A stretch of 64,000 bases of DNA. Origin: DASYTH01 sp045806965. GTDB taxonomy: Bacteria; Actinomycetota; Actinomycetes; Mycobacteriales; Pseudonocardiaceae. Location of the stretch: assembly GCA_045806965.1 (NCBI GenBank), contig JBJMIG010000021.1:1-64000 (forward strand), given 5' to 3'. The position numbers and the translations under genes are program-made. Below, piece by piece: positions 8,144-16,621 of the stretch. Position 1 is the first letter of the stretch, and each line of letters begins with the position of its first letter. The notes under the pieces were generated by a model, which saw nothing but the letters and a program-made list of their open reading frames with translations, did not search any database and was not told the DNA's origin.

Positions 8144-9571
8144 CTACCGGTTCTGCGTGCTGGGGTCGGCTGGCAGGTCTTCAGGTGAGGACAGCGTGCC
8201 GCGCACCGCGGTGGCCGCGGCGACCAGCGGGGACACCAGGTGGGTCCGGCCACCCTTGCCCTGCCGGCCCTCGAAGTTGCGGTTCGATGTGGACGCCGCC
8301 CGCTCGCCGGGCCTGAGCTGGTCCGGGTTCATGCCGAGGCACATCGAGCAGCCCGCGCTGCGCCACTCCGCACCGGCGTCGGTGAACACCCGGTCCAGCC
8401 CCTCCGCCTCGGCGGCCGCGCGGACCCGCATCGAGCCGGGGACGACCAGCATCCGCACGCCGGCGGCCACCTTGCGGCCCCGCAACACCTCCGCGGCGGC
8501 CCGCAGGTCCTCCATCCGCCCGTTCGTGCAGGAGCCGAGGAAAACGGTGTCCACCGAGATGTCCCGCAGCGGGGTGCCCGGGGCGAGGTCCATGTACGCC
8601 AGTGCCTTCTCCGCGGCCACGCGGGCGTTCTCGTCGGCGATCCGCTCCGGATCCGGCACCCGGCCGGAGAGCGGCAGGCCCTGGCCCGGGTTGGTGCCCC
8701 AGGTGACGTACGGGGTCAGCTCGCTCGCGTCCAGGTGCACCTCGGCGTCGAACTCCGCGTCCTGATCGCTGGCCAGTTCGCGCCAGGCCGCGACCGCGGT
8801 GTCCCAGTCGGCGCCGGACGGGGCGTGCGGCCGGCCCTCGAGGTAGCCGAAAGTGGTCTCGTCCGGGGCAATCATGCCGGCCCGCGCACCGGCCTCGATG
8901 GACATGTTGCAGATCGTCATCCTGGCTTCCATGGACAACGCCCGGATCGCCTCGCCCCGGTACTCGAGCACGTAGCCCTGCCCGCCGCCGGTGCCGATCT
9001 GCGCGATCACCGCCAGGATGACGTCCTTCGCCGTGACTCCCGCCCGCAGCCGACCGTCCACATTGATCGCCATGGTCTTGAACGGCCGCAACGGGAGGGT
9101 CTGCGTGGCCAGCACGTGCTCGACCTCCGAGGTGCCGATGCCGAACGCGAGTGCGCCGAACGCCCCGTGGGTGGAGGTGTGACTGTCCCCGCAGACCACG
9201 GTCATGCCCGGCTGGGTAAGACCGAGCTGCGGGCCGACCACGTGCACGATGCCCTGCTCGGCATCCCCCATCGGGTGCAGGCGGACACCGAACTCCGCGC
9301 AGTTCTTGCGAAGCGTCTCGATCTGGGTTCTGGACACGGGATCCGCGATGGGCAGCTCGATGCCCTCCGTAGGCACGTTGTGATCCTCGGTGGCGATGGT
9401 GAGATCCGGGCGGCGCACCGGGCGCCCGGCCATCCGCAGCCCGTCGAACGCCTGCGGGCTGGTCACTTCGTGCACCAGATGCAGATCGATGTAGAGCAGG
9501 TCGGGTTCGGCGTCGCTGCCTGGCCGCACCACGTGCGCCTGCCACACCTTCTCAGCGAGTGTGTGCCCCAT
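8144..9571 (-). CDS. leuC: 3-isopropylmalate dehydratase large subunit
   Basis: A 475-residue [4Fe-4S] aconitase-family subunit. The cluster cysteines lie in GSCTNGR and in AGCSMCLGMNPD. The N-terminal MGHTLAEKVWQAHVV is the canonical beginning, so I start at ATG 9571; the frame continues upstream to 9649 with no family resemblance and would overlap the divergent regulator. Transcription probably starts in the 66-bp gap shared with the IclR gene, under its control. Together with leuD it forms the heterodimeric enzyme. Confidence 0.97.
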   Translation of the reverse strand: MGHTLAEKVWQAHVVRPGSDAEPDLLYIDLHLVHEVTSPQAFDGLRMAGRPVRRPDLTIATEDHNVPTEGIELPIADPVSRTQIETLRKNCAEFGVRLHPMGDAEQGIVHVVGPQLGLTQPGMTVVCGDSHTSTHGAFGALAFGIGTSEVEHVLATQTLPLRPFKTMAINVDGRLRAGVTAKDVILAVIAQIGTGGGQGYVLEYRGEAIRALSMEARMTICNMSIEAGARAGMIAPDETTFGYLEGRPHAPSGADWDTAVAAWRELASDQDAEFDAEVHLDASELTPYVTWGTNPGQGLPLSGRVPDPERIADENARVAAEKALAYMDLAPGTPLRDISVDTVFLGSCTNGRMEDLRAAAEVLRGRKVAAGVRMLVVPGSMRVRAAAEAEGLDRVFTDAGAEWRSAGCSMCLGMNPDQLRPGERAASTSNRNFEGRQGKGGRTHLVSPLVAAATAVRGTLSSPEDLPADPSTQNR

Positions 9572-9601
9572 TTTGGTGTCACCGTCGACTTTCCCAGATG
9601 C

Positions 9602-9638
9602 TGGACTTCTCAGATATCGAGAAGATAGTATCGGTACG
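9602..9638 (+). promoter_or_regulatory. Promoter and operator of the IclR regulator / leuCD divergent region
   Basis: TGGACT (9602-9607), an 18-bp spacer and TAGTAT (9626-9631) form a sigma-70-like promoter whose start point would fall at about 9638, the G of the GTG start. No ribosome binding site is visible, so the transcript may be leaderless. Within the spacer, TTCTC (9607-9611) and GAGAA (9619-9623) form an inverted repeat. It is a likely autoregulatory operator and may also control leuCD. The binding is inferred. Confidence 0.5.
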
Positions 9639-10339
9639 TGGGACAGCATAGCGGTATCGGGGTTCTGGACAAGGCGATGGCCGTGCTACAGGTGGTCGCC
9701 AAGGAGCCGTGCGGGTTGGCCGAGCTCTGCGCGAAGACCGGCCTGCCACGCGCGACGGCACACCGGCTGGCCGTCGGCCTCGAGGTACATCGCCTGCTGC
9801 GCCGCGGATCCGACGGGCGCTGGCGGCCAGGCGCCGCGCTCGCCGAACTTGCGGGCGGTGCCACGGATCCACTGCTCGACGCGGCCAGCGCGGTGCTCCC
9901 ACGACTGCGCGACCGCACCGGCGAGAGCGTGCAGCTCTACCGGCGTGACGGCCTGCACCGGGTGTGTGTCAGCACCGCGGAACCGCCGAGCGGTCTGCGC
10001 GACACCGTCCCGATCGGCGCCCGGCTACCGATGACCGCCGGCTCCGGCGCCAAAGTCCTTGCCGCGTGGGCCGATCCCACCGTGCAGCGCACGGTGCTGG
10101 CCGACGCGGTGTTCGGCGAGCGGGCCTTGCTCGAGGTGCGCAGGCGCGGCTGGGCGCAGAGCGTCGCCGAGCGGGAACCCGGCGTGGCCAGTGTTTCCGC
10201 TCCGGTGCGCGACTCCGCCGGCACGGTCGTCGCCGCGGTGTCGGTGTCCGGCCCCATCGACCGCATGGGCCGGCGACCGGGCGCGCGCTGGGCGGCCGAC
10301 CTGCTCGCCGCCGCCGAGGCGCTGCAGAACCGGCTCTGA
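9638..10339 (+). CDS. ndgR: IclR-family regulator of leucine genes (NdgR/LtbR-like)
   Basis: A 233-residue IclR protein. It has an N-terminal winged helix (about 1-65, with VLDKAMAVLQVV and CAKTGLPRATAHRLAVGL) and a C-terminal effector domain with GARLPMTAGSGAKVLAAW and the ending SGPIDRMGRRPG. Orthologues divergent from leuCD regulate leucine genes in Streptomyces (NdgR/AreB) and Corynebacterium (LtbR); M. tuberculosis Rv2989 occupies the same place. It starts with GTG with no Shine-Dalgarno. The regulatory role is inferred from synteny. Confidence 0.88.
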   Translation: MGQHSGIGVLDKAMAVLQVVAKEPCGLAELCAKTGLPRATAHRLAVGLEVHRLLRRGSDGRWRPGAALAELAGGATDPLLDAASAVLPRLRDRTGESVQLYRRDGLHRVCVSTAEPPSGLRDTVPIGARLPMTAGSGAKVLAAWADPTVQRTVLADAVFGERALLEVRRRGWAQSVAEREPGVASVSAPVRDSAGTVVAAVSVSGPIDRMGRRPGARWAADLLAAAEALQNRL

Positions 10340-10455
10340 GGGGCGTCCACAATGGCGCCGGAACAATTTTCGCGCACCATGTCGAGAACCGCGGGCCGGT
10401 GGCTACGTACGTGGTGAGCGGCGCCCGCACCGGGCGCCCGGCCACGGAGGACAGC

Positions 10456-11295
10456 ATGCGACCGACCACGCTGATGACCGGCATCGTGATGGGCGAGTGC
10501 CCGCGCTGGCACGAGGACCGGCTCTGGTTCTCCGACTGGGGCGCGCAGCGGCTGATGACCGTCGATCCGGCGGGCAACAGCGAGGTGGTCGTCAATGTGC
10601 CCTCGATGCCGTCCTGCGTCGGCTGGCTGCCGAACGGACAGACGCTGGTGCTGTCCTCCGTCGAGCAGCGGCTGGCCCGTCTGCTGGACGGCGAACTGGT
10701 CACCCACGCGGACCTGAGCGGGCTGCCCGCCAAGCCGTGGAACGAGGTCGTGGTGGATCGCCGGGGCAACGCCTTCGTCAACAACATCGGCTTCGAGTTC
10801 CCCCGTGGCGAGTACGCGCCCGGCTTCGTCGCGGTGGTCCCCCCGGAGGGCGAACCGCGGGTGGTGGCCGGCGACTTCGCCTTCCCCAACGGGATGGCGG
10901 TCACCCCCGACGGCTCGACGCTGATCGTGGCCGAGTCCTACAGCGCCCGGCTCACCGCGTTTGACATCGAGCCGGACGGCGGCCTCGGGAACCGTCGGGT
11001 GTGGGCCGACCTCGGCGAGGGTGCCGCGCCCGACGGCATCTGCCTCGACGCCGACGGCGCGGTCTGGTACGCCAGCGTTCCCGGCCGGCACTGCGTCCGG
11101 GTGCGCGAGGGCGGCGAGGTGCTGGCGACCGTTGACACCGAGCTCGCCTGCTTCGCCTGCGCCCTCGGCGGACCGGACGGCCGGACGCTGTTCATCATCG
11201 CCGCCGAGTGGCCGCTCGGGTGGCCGCTCGGGACGGACGGCCGGCGCACCGGACAGGTCCAGACCATCCGGGTGGACGTGCCGGGCGTGGCCTGA
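10456..11295 (+). CDS. SMP-30/gluconolactonase family lactonase
   Basis: A 279-residue six-bladed beta-propeller hydrolase. The opening GECPRWHEDRLWFSDW is the SMP-30 metal-site start (the E of GEC). Further features are NEVVVDRRGNAFVNN, FPNGMAVTPDG and APDGICLDADGAVWYA, the N/D residues that ligate the divalent metal. Members open sugar lactones or related cyclic esters; the substrate here is unknown. ATG 10456 is chosen at the domain start. It follows the IclR gene by 116 bp in the same direction and may have its own promoter. No sugar pathway genes are adjacent. Confidence 0.85.
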   Translation: MRPTTLMTGIVMGECPRWHEDRLWFSDWGAQRLMTVDPAGNSEVVVNVPSMPSCVGWLPNGQTLVLSSVEQRLARLLDGELVTHADLSGLPAKPWNEVVVDRRGNAFVNNIGFEFPRGEYAPGFVAVVPPEGEPRVVAGDFAFPNGMAVTPDGSTLIVAESYSARLTAFDIEPDGGLGNRRVWADLGEGAAPDGICLDADGAVWYASVPGRHCVRVREGGEVLATVDTELACFACALGGPDGRTLFIIAAEWPLGWPLGTDGRRTGQVQTIRVDVPGVA

Positions 11296-11562
11296 GCCGG
11301 CGGCACCGTCCCCGTCCGGCCGCGCGCGAGCCGCTGACGTGGAGTGACGCCAGCATTGCCAAAACGTTACAACCTATCGTCCGCCAGGTCTTCTCTGGAC
11401 ACCATGCGTCCAGGAATATGTTGTTGCCCACCACAAATACCTGTGGCCGGTCGGGGACCACCCGGCCGGCGACCTCGACGCGACCTCAGTCGCACTTCGA
11501 TGCACCTCAATCGTGAGCCGCACTGACCACTGTGGACACTGTCGATGCGAACGGATGATGTG

Positions 11563-13950
11563 ATGAAACTTCAAGGATTAGCCGCCCCGTTGCGGGTGTT
11601 CGGCGTAGCGCTCTGCCTCGCCGGGCTTGTCGTCGCCGTCCCGTCCGGCGGCGCGTCCGCCGTCACCCCGGACACCGACGGCGCCCAGTATCTCGACCCG
11701 CGCGCCCCGGTTGCCTCCCGAGTGGAGGACCTGCTGCGCCGCATGACCCTGGCCGAGAAGGTCGGACAGATGGACCAGATCGTCACCGGCTCGCTGCGGG
11801 ACAGCAGCAACCCGGCGGACGGCAACTGCCGCAACTCCGGCGGAAACAACGACCCGCTGCAACCCAGTTGCCTGGACAACGTACTGATCAAGAACTTCAC
11901 CGGCTCGATCCTGGCCGGCGGCACGGACAATCCGGCCGGCAACACCGGTAAGGGCTGGGCCGACTGGGCCAATACCATCCAGCACTACGCCATCGACCAC
12001 TCCCGGCTGCACATCCCGGTGCTCCTCGGGGTGGACGCGGTGCACGGCTTCGGCCACCCGTTCGAGGCTCCGCTGTTCCCACAGTCCATCGGCGTGGGCG
12101 CGACCTGGGATCCGGCCGCCGCGCAGGCGGGTGGCGCGGGGACCGCACGTGCCCTGGCCGCCACCGGCTGGACCTGGGACTTCGCCCCGGTGCAGGACCT
12201 CTACCGGGACAACAGGTGGGGCCGGGCCTATGAGACCTGGGCGGAGCAGCCGGCCCTGAGCGCGGCACTCGGCGGCGCGTTCGTCACCGGCCTACAGAGC
12301 GAAAGCCACGGCAAGCTCGCCGCGGCCGCCACCGTCAAACACTTCGCCGGGTACTCGCAGTCGATCAACGGGCACGACCGGGTCGAGGCGCAGCTGCCGA
12401 TCCGGTACCTCCAGGACGTTTTCCTGCCGTCCTACGCGGGCGCCATCGACGCGAACGCGGCCACCGTGATGGTGGACTCCGGTTCGATCAACAACGTGCC
12501 GGCCACCGCGTCGCACTACCTGCTGACCACGCTCCTGCGGGAGCGGATGGGCTTCAAGGGCGTGGTGATCAGCGATTTCGGCGACGTGCCGGCGCTGGCC
12601 AGCAACTACCACATCGCCGCCGACTTCCCCGGGGCCATCGCCAAGGCGGTCAACGCGGGCGTCGACGTGTCCATGACGCCGTCGGACTTCACCGGCTGGC
12701 AGGCCGGGCTCACCCAGGACGTGCGCCAGGGCCTGGTTTCCATGGACCGGATCAACCAGTCGGTGCGCCGGATCCTCAAGCTGAAGTTCGACCTCGGCCT
12801 GTTCGACCATCCGTTCGTGGACGCGAGCAAGGCCGACGCGGCCGTACAGCAGGGCCGGGACGCCACGCTCAAGACGGCCCAGCAGTCGATCACGCTGCTG
12901 CGCAACCAGAACAACCTGCTGCCGCTGCCAGCCGGTTCGAGGCTGGTGGTCACCGGGCCGAGTGCGGACTCGATGACCAACCAACTCGGCGGCTGGAGCG
13001 TGAGCTGGCAGGGCGTGTTCGGCGCCGGGCACGTCTGCTGCATGGGCCCCGCGGACCAGATCCCGCCGGGCAGCACGGTGTTGAAGGGACTCCAGGCGGC
13101 CACCCCCAACGTGACCTATGCACCGGACCAGGCGGCGGCGGTGGCCGCGGCACCTGGTTCGGACGCGATCGTGGTCGCGGTCGGCGAGAAGGCCTACGCC
13201 GAAGGCCTCGGCGACAACCCGGCGCCCGCGCTGCCGCCCGACCAGAAGGCGCTGATCAGCGCGCTTCAGGCGACCGGCAAGCCGGTGATCGTCGTGGTGC
13301 TGGCCGGACGCCCGCTCGGCCTCGGCCCGGCACGGAACGCGGCCGGACTGCTGATGGCCTACCAGGGCAGCACCGAGGCCGGCGCCGCGGTGGCCGACGT
13401 GATCTTCGGCCGGGTCAACCCGAGCGGCCGGCTCCCGGTCAGCTGGCCGTCCGAGGCCGACGCCCCCGGCGGCGACTTCTGCGGCAACTGCCCGTCGCCG
13501 CTCGGCGACCAGCCGAAGACCTTCGATCAGTTGCCGGACACCGGCTCTGGCCAGGGGCACAGCTACAACCCGTTGTACCCGTTCGGTTTCGGGCTGAGCT
13601 ACACCACCTTCCAGAACAGCGGCCTGGCCGCGACGCCGTCGGTACGGCGCGATGGCACGGTGAACGTCGCCGTCACGGTGACGAACACCGGCAGCCGCGC
13701 CGGAACCCAGGTGGTGCCGGTCTACGTGCACCAGCCGGTGAGCTCGGTGGTCACGCCGCCGCAGCGGTTGGTGGCCTTCACCAGGGTCACCCTCAACCCC
13801 GGGCAGTCGAAGACCGTGCAACTGTCGTTCCCGGTCTCCACGCTCGCGGTCACCCCGGGCGACATCGATTCGACCGCCCGGCCGCAGGTTGAGCCCGGCG
13901 CCTACCAGGTACAGGTGGACGCGATGAACGCGAACATCACGGTCAGGTAG
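11563..13950 (+). CDS. Secreted glycoside hydrolase family 3 beta-glucosidase
   Basis: A 795-residue exported glycosidase. Residues 1-35 are a signal peptide with a hydrophobic core FGVALCLAGLVVAV. The GH3 N-terminal barrel follows (PVLLGVDAVHG, VKHFAGY). The nucleophile aspartate is in KGVVISDFGDV. The GH3 C-terminal domain (ITLLRNQNNLLPL) and a fibronectin-III-like C-terminal module (VTVTNTGSRAGTQVVPVYV) complete it. This layout resembles plant ExoI-type exo-beta-glucanases and bacterial cellodextrin glucosidases. Start ATG 11563 or ATG 11545 are both possible; neither has a strong ribosome site. The 267-bp upstream gap contains no other gene. A strong hairpin repeat follows at 13973-14021. 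The exact glycan is not determinable. Confidence 0.92.
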   Translation: MKLQGLAAPLRVFGVALCLAGLVVAVPSGGASAVTPDTDGAQYLDPRAPVASRVEDLLRRMTLAEKVGQMDQIVTGSLRDSSNPADGNCRNSGGNNDPLQPSCLDNVLIKNFTGSILAGGTDNPAGNTGKGWADWANTIQHYAIDHSRLHIPVLLGVDAVHGFGHPFEAPLFPQSIGVGATWDPAAAQAGGAGTARALAATGWTWDFAPVQDLYRDNRWGRAYETWAEQPALSAALGGAFVTGLQSESHGKLAAAATVKHFAGYSQSINGHDRVEAQLPIRYLQDVFLPSYAGAIDANAATVMVDSGSINNVPATASHYLLTTLLRERMGFKGVVISDFGDVPALASNYHIAADFPGAIAKAVNAGVDVSMTPSDFTGWQAGLTQDVRQGLVSMDRINQSVRRILKLKFDLGLFDHPFVDASKADAAVQQGRDATLKTAQQSITLLRNQNNLLPLPAGSRLVVTGPSADSMTNQLGGWSVSWQGVFGAGHVCCMGPADQIPPGSTVLKGLQAATPNVTYAPDQAAAVAAAPGSDAIVVAVGEKAYAEGLGDNPAPALPPDQKALISALQATGKPVIVVVLAGRPLGLGPARNAAGLLMAYQGSTEAGAAVADVIFGRVNPSGRLPVSWPSEADAPGGDFCGNCPSPLGDQPKTFDQLPDTGSGQGHSYNPLYPFGFGLSYTTFQNSGLAATPSVRRDGTVNVAVTVTNTGSRAGTQVVPVYVHQPVSSVVTPPQRLVAFTRVTLNPGQSKTVQLSFPVSTLAVTPGDIDSTARPQVEPGAYQVQVDAMNANITVR

Positions 13951-13972
13951 CCATCGCGGCACAGCCCTCTCA

Positions 13973-14021
13973 GCGCAAGGTGACATTCCTTCGCTTCTAG
14001 CTGAGGAATGTCACCTTGCGC
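13973..14021. repeat. Hairpin copy of the AAGGTGACATTCC element, probable terminator
   Basis: GCGCAAGGTGACATTCC (13973-13989) is perfectly complementary to 14005-14021, giving a 17-bp stem and 15-base loop between two convergent genes. The same core recurs at 25971-26021 and 60761-60781, so this is a member of a dispersed repeat family that here can act as a two-way terminator. Confidence 0.8.
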
Positions 14022-14046
14022 CGTAAACGGGCAGGGTCCGCCGAGG

Positions 14047-15369
14047 TCAGCGGGTGAGCGCCTCGAGCGGGATCCGCTGGCCCAGCAGGGTGTCGCCGGC
14101 TGCGTTCGGGTGGTAGCAGTCGTTGCGCAGGTCAGCGATCATCTGGGTGGGGTCGGCCGGGTCGCGCAGCACGGCGTCGAAGTCGACCACCGCGTCGAAC
14201 GTGCCGCTGGTCCGGATCCACTGGTTCACCGCGAGCCGGGCCGCTTCCTTGGTGCTGCCGGCCGGGTTGCACATCGGCAGCACGGTGGCGCCGACGATGC
14301 GCAGATGCCTGGCGTGTACCCGGTCCGCGATCGCCCGCATGGCACCGATCACCTGCGCCGCGGGTGCCGGCGGGGCGAACTCCCCGCCGCCGATGTCGTT
14401 GGTGCCCTCGAGCAGGAACACCGTGCGCAGTCCGGGAACGGACAGCACGTCCCGGTCGAGCCGTTGCGGCGCGGGCGGTCCGCAGCACTGCCCGGTCGGG
14501 TCGTACGGGTTGGGCTGCACGCTGACGGTGTTGCCGGAGATGCCCGCGTTGGCCACCGCGAGCCGAACCGGTGCGGGCAGCGCGGCCAACCGATCGGCCA
14601 ACACGTCGGTCCAGCGTTGCCCGGGCGGGCCGACCGCGTTGTACCCGTCGGTGATCGAGTCGCCGAGAGTGACCACCGTGCCGCCGGCCGCCGGCCGGTC
14701 CGCGGTGACCAGGTCGACCCACCAGGTCTGGCCGGGGTGGTAGCCGGTCGCGGTGCTCGACGTACTTCCCGAGACGACCGGATGGCTGGGGAACGCCGCG
14801 TCGGACTCGGCGCGCGAGGTGTCGCCGCCGGTGCCGATGTAGGAGGCCGGCGGATCGAAGGCGAACGGCGGCAGTGTGTGGTCGTTGACCGGGCTGCCCG
14901 GCGCGTACACGCTGATCGCCAGATCCTGCTGCGCGTCCACGGCCAGCGGCACCGGGTCGCTGGTCACCTCGGTCCCGGCCGCGATGCTCACCCGGTGCGA
15001 CCCGTTGAAGCTCAGCTGGTGGTTGGAGCCCGGCACCAGGCGAGCGCCGCCCGGTGTGCTGCTGCGGCCGACCCAGGCGCTGCGCACGAGCACCGGGGCG
15101 GTGCCGAACGGGTTGCCGAGCCGAACCCGGATTCCGGCGCCGGACACCGAGACGCGGGCGATCTGCCGCACGGTCACGTCCGGCGAGACGCCGTGCACCC
15201 CTTCGAGGGACGCCGCCCAGATGCCGGCGGCGGCGCGCGACGCCTCCGGACTGGCCGCGCCAGTCGGTCCGGCCGCGGCGGTCAGCGACAGCGTGCCGGC
15301 CACTGCGACCGCGCAGGTGGCGGACCATCGCAGAGACCGCCTTCGAGGTCGCGGGATCCCGGTCACCAT
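14047..15369 (-). CDS. Secreted SGNH/GDSL-type esterase
   Basis: A 440-residue exported hydrolase. The basic start followed by a hydrophobic segment (about 10-33) and ending in a PTGAA-type cleavage region is a signal peptide. After an N-terminal beta domain of about 170 residues, the SGNH fold shows block I VVTLGDSITDGYN (catalytic serine), block II NAGISGN, block III GTNDIG, and block V DCYHPN with the catalytic Asp/His. ATG 15369 follows GGGAGG at a good distance; the frame extends 8 codons further without a ribosome site. Likely substrates are polysaccharide acetyl esters or lipids. It converges with the GH3 gene, and both proteins would be extracellular. Confidence 0.88.
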   Translation of the reverse strand: MVTGIPRPRRRSLRWSATCAVAVAGTLSLTAAAGPTGAASPEASRAAAGIWAASLEGVHGVSPDVTVRQIARVSVSGAGIRVRLGNPFGTAPVLVRSAWVGRSSTPGGARLVPGSNHQLSFNGSHRVSIAAGTEVTSDPVPLAVDAQQDLAISVYAPGSPVNDHTLPPFAFDPPASYIGTGGDTSRAESDAAFPSHPVVSGSTSSTATGYHPGQTWWVDLVTADRPAAGGTVVTLGDSITDGYNAVGPPGQRWTDVLADRLAALPAPVRLAVANAGISGNTVSVQPNPYDPTGQCCGPPAPQRLDRDVLSVPGLRTVFLLEGTNDIGGGEFAPPAPAAQVIGAMRAIADRVHARHLRIVGATVLPMCNPAGSTKEAARLAVNQWIRTSGTFDAVVDFDAVLRDPADPTQMIADLRNDCYHPNAAGDTLLGQRIPLEALTR

Positions 15370-15461
15370 GAGTACCTCCCAGTCGTTGGGCACCTCATCC
15401 GGTCAAGTATCCAACGTACAAGGGAAATCCCCGGACAGCGGCGATCGCGTGCTGCCGCCGG

Positions 15462-16028
15462 TTACCGGAATCCGACGTTCAGGCAGGCCAGGCGGGCGCC
15501 CGCGGCGCCATCGCCGGTGCGCGTGTGGTGCTCGTGCACGACCACGGAACGCGCCTGGCGCCCGGCGAAGACCCAGTCTACTGTGGACATCGCGTGACCG
15601 TTGCCGGCCGCGTCGGTGTGCAGGTCCAGCCAGATCTCATTGCGCGGGTTAGTATAGCGCGGGTCGGTCGACGGCTGGTGCGGGTCCGGTAGGTCCTGGA
15701 AGTGCGGTCCGGCGTCGGCCGGATTCGGGCCGCAGCGCGCGGTGTGTACGTGGGCACCGTAGTCCCGGTTCGGCAGCAGGCCCTTGAGCGTCAGGGTGAC
15801 CAGAGTGCCGCTCTGGGTGGAAAGCTCGACCACGGTCGCCCGTCCGCCGGCCGGCACCCGTGCCGGGTCGTAGGTCACCGCGGTGCCGCCCGGCAGATAG
15901 GCGTGGAAGGTACCGAACCGCACGATGACCGCGGCCGAACCGGTTCGCACGGCGGGCGCCGGGCCGGTGGCCGGCAGGCTGAACGCCACCGCGAGCATGG
16001 CGGCGATCGCCACCCGAAACCCGCTCAC
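15462..16028 (-). CDS. Secreted Cu,Zn superoxide dismutase-like protein
   Basis: A 188-residue exported protein with a signal peptide (about 1-26). SodC-family features in order: the copper HxH in GAHVHTARCG, a histidine in AGPHFQ, LHTDAAGNG, the fourth copper histidine in VVVHEHH, and the C-terminal GARLAC, whose arginine matches the superoxide-guiding arginine of SodC. A disulfide between the CGPN and LAC cysteines is likely. The zinc site looks less classical, so activity is not assured. The GTG start overlaps the stop of an upstream mini-ORF (GTGA) with GAGGGG as ribosome site, placing it last in the operon after the molybdenum hydroxylase genes. Confidence 0.78.
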   Translation of the reverse strand: MSGFRVAIAAMLAVAFSLPATGPAPAVRTGSAAVIVRFGTFHAYLPGGTAVTYDPARVPAGGRATVVELSTQSGTLVTLTLKGLLPNRDYGAHVHTARCGPNPADAGPHFQDLPDPHQPSTDPRYTNPRNEIWLDLHTDAAGNGHAMSTVDWVFAGRQARSVVVHEHHTRTGDGAAGARLACLNVGFR

Positions 16029-16085
16029 AACAACCCCTCGCAGGCTCGGTGCCGTTGCTCGGACACAGTGCCCAACGGCTCGCTC
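16022..16085. repeat. 64-bp direct repeat, copy 1
   Basis: Identical to 16093-16156, with a 7-bp spacer (16086-16092). It carries the ribosome binding site and GTG start of the SodC-like gene on the minus strand and most of a mini-ORF. Confidence 0.95.
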
Positions 16086-16099
16086 GCAAGCTCGCTCAC
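16025..16099 (-). CDS. Mini-ORF 2 (24 codons) within the duplicated segment
   Basis: On the minus strand GTG 16099-16097 overlaps the stop of mini-ORF 1 (GTGA). The frame runs 24 codons, and its own TGA overlaps the GTG start of the SodC-like gene. Its last 17 residues are identical to those of mini-ORF 1 because both lie in the 64-bp repeat. It may act as a coupling leader rather than make a functional peptide. Expression is inferred only from the overlap architecture. Confidence 0.4.
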   Translation of the reverse strand: MSELASEPLGTVSEQRHRACEGLL

Positions 16100-16156
16100 A
16101 ACAACCCCTCGCAGGCTCGGTGCCGTTGCTCGGACACAGTGCCCAACGGCTCGCTC
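16093..16156. repeat. 64-bp direct repeat, copy 2
   Basis: Perfect copy of 16022-16085 at a 71-bp period. It begins within the stop region of the 2Fe-2S subunit gene and places a second GAGGGG ribosome site plus GTG ahead of the SodC-like gene. Confidence 0.95.
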
Positions 16157-16158
16157 AC
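16096..16158 (-). CDS. Mini-ORF 1 (20 codons) within the duplicated segment
   Basis: GTG 16158-16156 overlaps the TGA of the 2Fe-2S gene. The peptide reads VSEPLGTVSEQRHRACEGLL and stops at 16096-16098, overlapping the GTG of mini-ORF 2. It has no recognised homologue. The chained GTGA overlaps suggest ribosomes pass from the hydroxylase genes to the SodC-like gene through it. Confidence 0.4.
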   Translation of the reverse strand: MSEPLGTVSEQRHRACEGLL

Positions 16159-16607
16159 TGGGCCGCCGCGCGCTTGATCGCCTGGCGGATCCGGAAGTAC
16201 GAACCGCACCGGCAGACGTTCTCGATCTTGTCGATGTCTTCGTCCGTCGGGTGCGCGGTGCGGTTCAGCAGCGCCACGGCGGCCATGATCTGGCCGGGCT
16301 GGCAGTATCCGCACTGCGCCACGTCCTCGGCCAGCCAGGCCTGCTGCACCGGGTGCAGCATGTCGCCGTCGGCGAGGCCCTCGATCGTGGTGACCTCCCG
16401 GCCGGCGCAGTCGCCGACCGCGGTCACGCATGGCTGGATCTCCTCGCCGTCGAGGTGGCTGGTGCAGGCCCGGCAGACGCCGACACCGCAGCCGTACTTC
16501 GGGCCGGTGATGCCGAGCTTGTCGCGCAGCACCCAGAGCAGCGGCAGGTCCGCCGGTGCCTCGATGGTCACGGCCTTGCCATTGACGGTCATCGTGAAGC
16601 GGGGCAT
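16155..16607 (-). CDS. Molybdenum hydroxylase small subunit, two 2Fe-2S clusters (IorA-like)
   Basis: A 150-residue electron-transfer subunit. The plant-type ferredoxin cluster is in GCGVGVCRACT plus a later cysteine at IQPC. The second, helical-bundle cluster is in CGYCQPGQIM and NVCRCGSYFRI. This is the isoquinoline 1-oxidoreductase alpha / CoxS family and the length is standard. It follows the large subunit by 14 bp. There is no FAD subunit, as in the two-subunit IorAB type, where electrons go to an external or membrane acceptor. Confidence 0.9.
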   Translation of the reverse strand: MPRFTMTVNGKAVTIEAPADLPLLWVLRDKLGITGPKYGCGVGVCRACTSHLDGEEIQPCVTAVGDCAGREVTTIEGLADGDMLHPVQQAWLAEDVAQCGYCQPGQIMAAVALLNRTAHPTDEDIDKIENVCRCGSYFRIRQAIKRAAAQ

Positions 16608-16621
16608 GTCGGTCGGCTCCT

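Noticed and set aside
8240..9628. Long plus-strand frame (462 codons) opposite leuC
   Set aside because: It is the mirror of leuC's codon bias; the translation is His/Arg/Gly-rich without any family motif, while leuC has all cluster cysteines.
12292..13986. 564-codon minus-strand frame opposite the GH3 gene
   Set aside because: No motif, His/Arg-rich, and the GH3 gene has catalytic and signal features.
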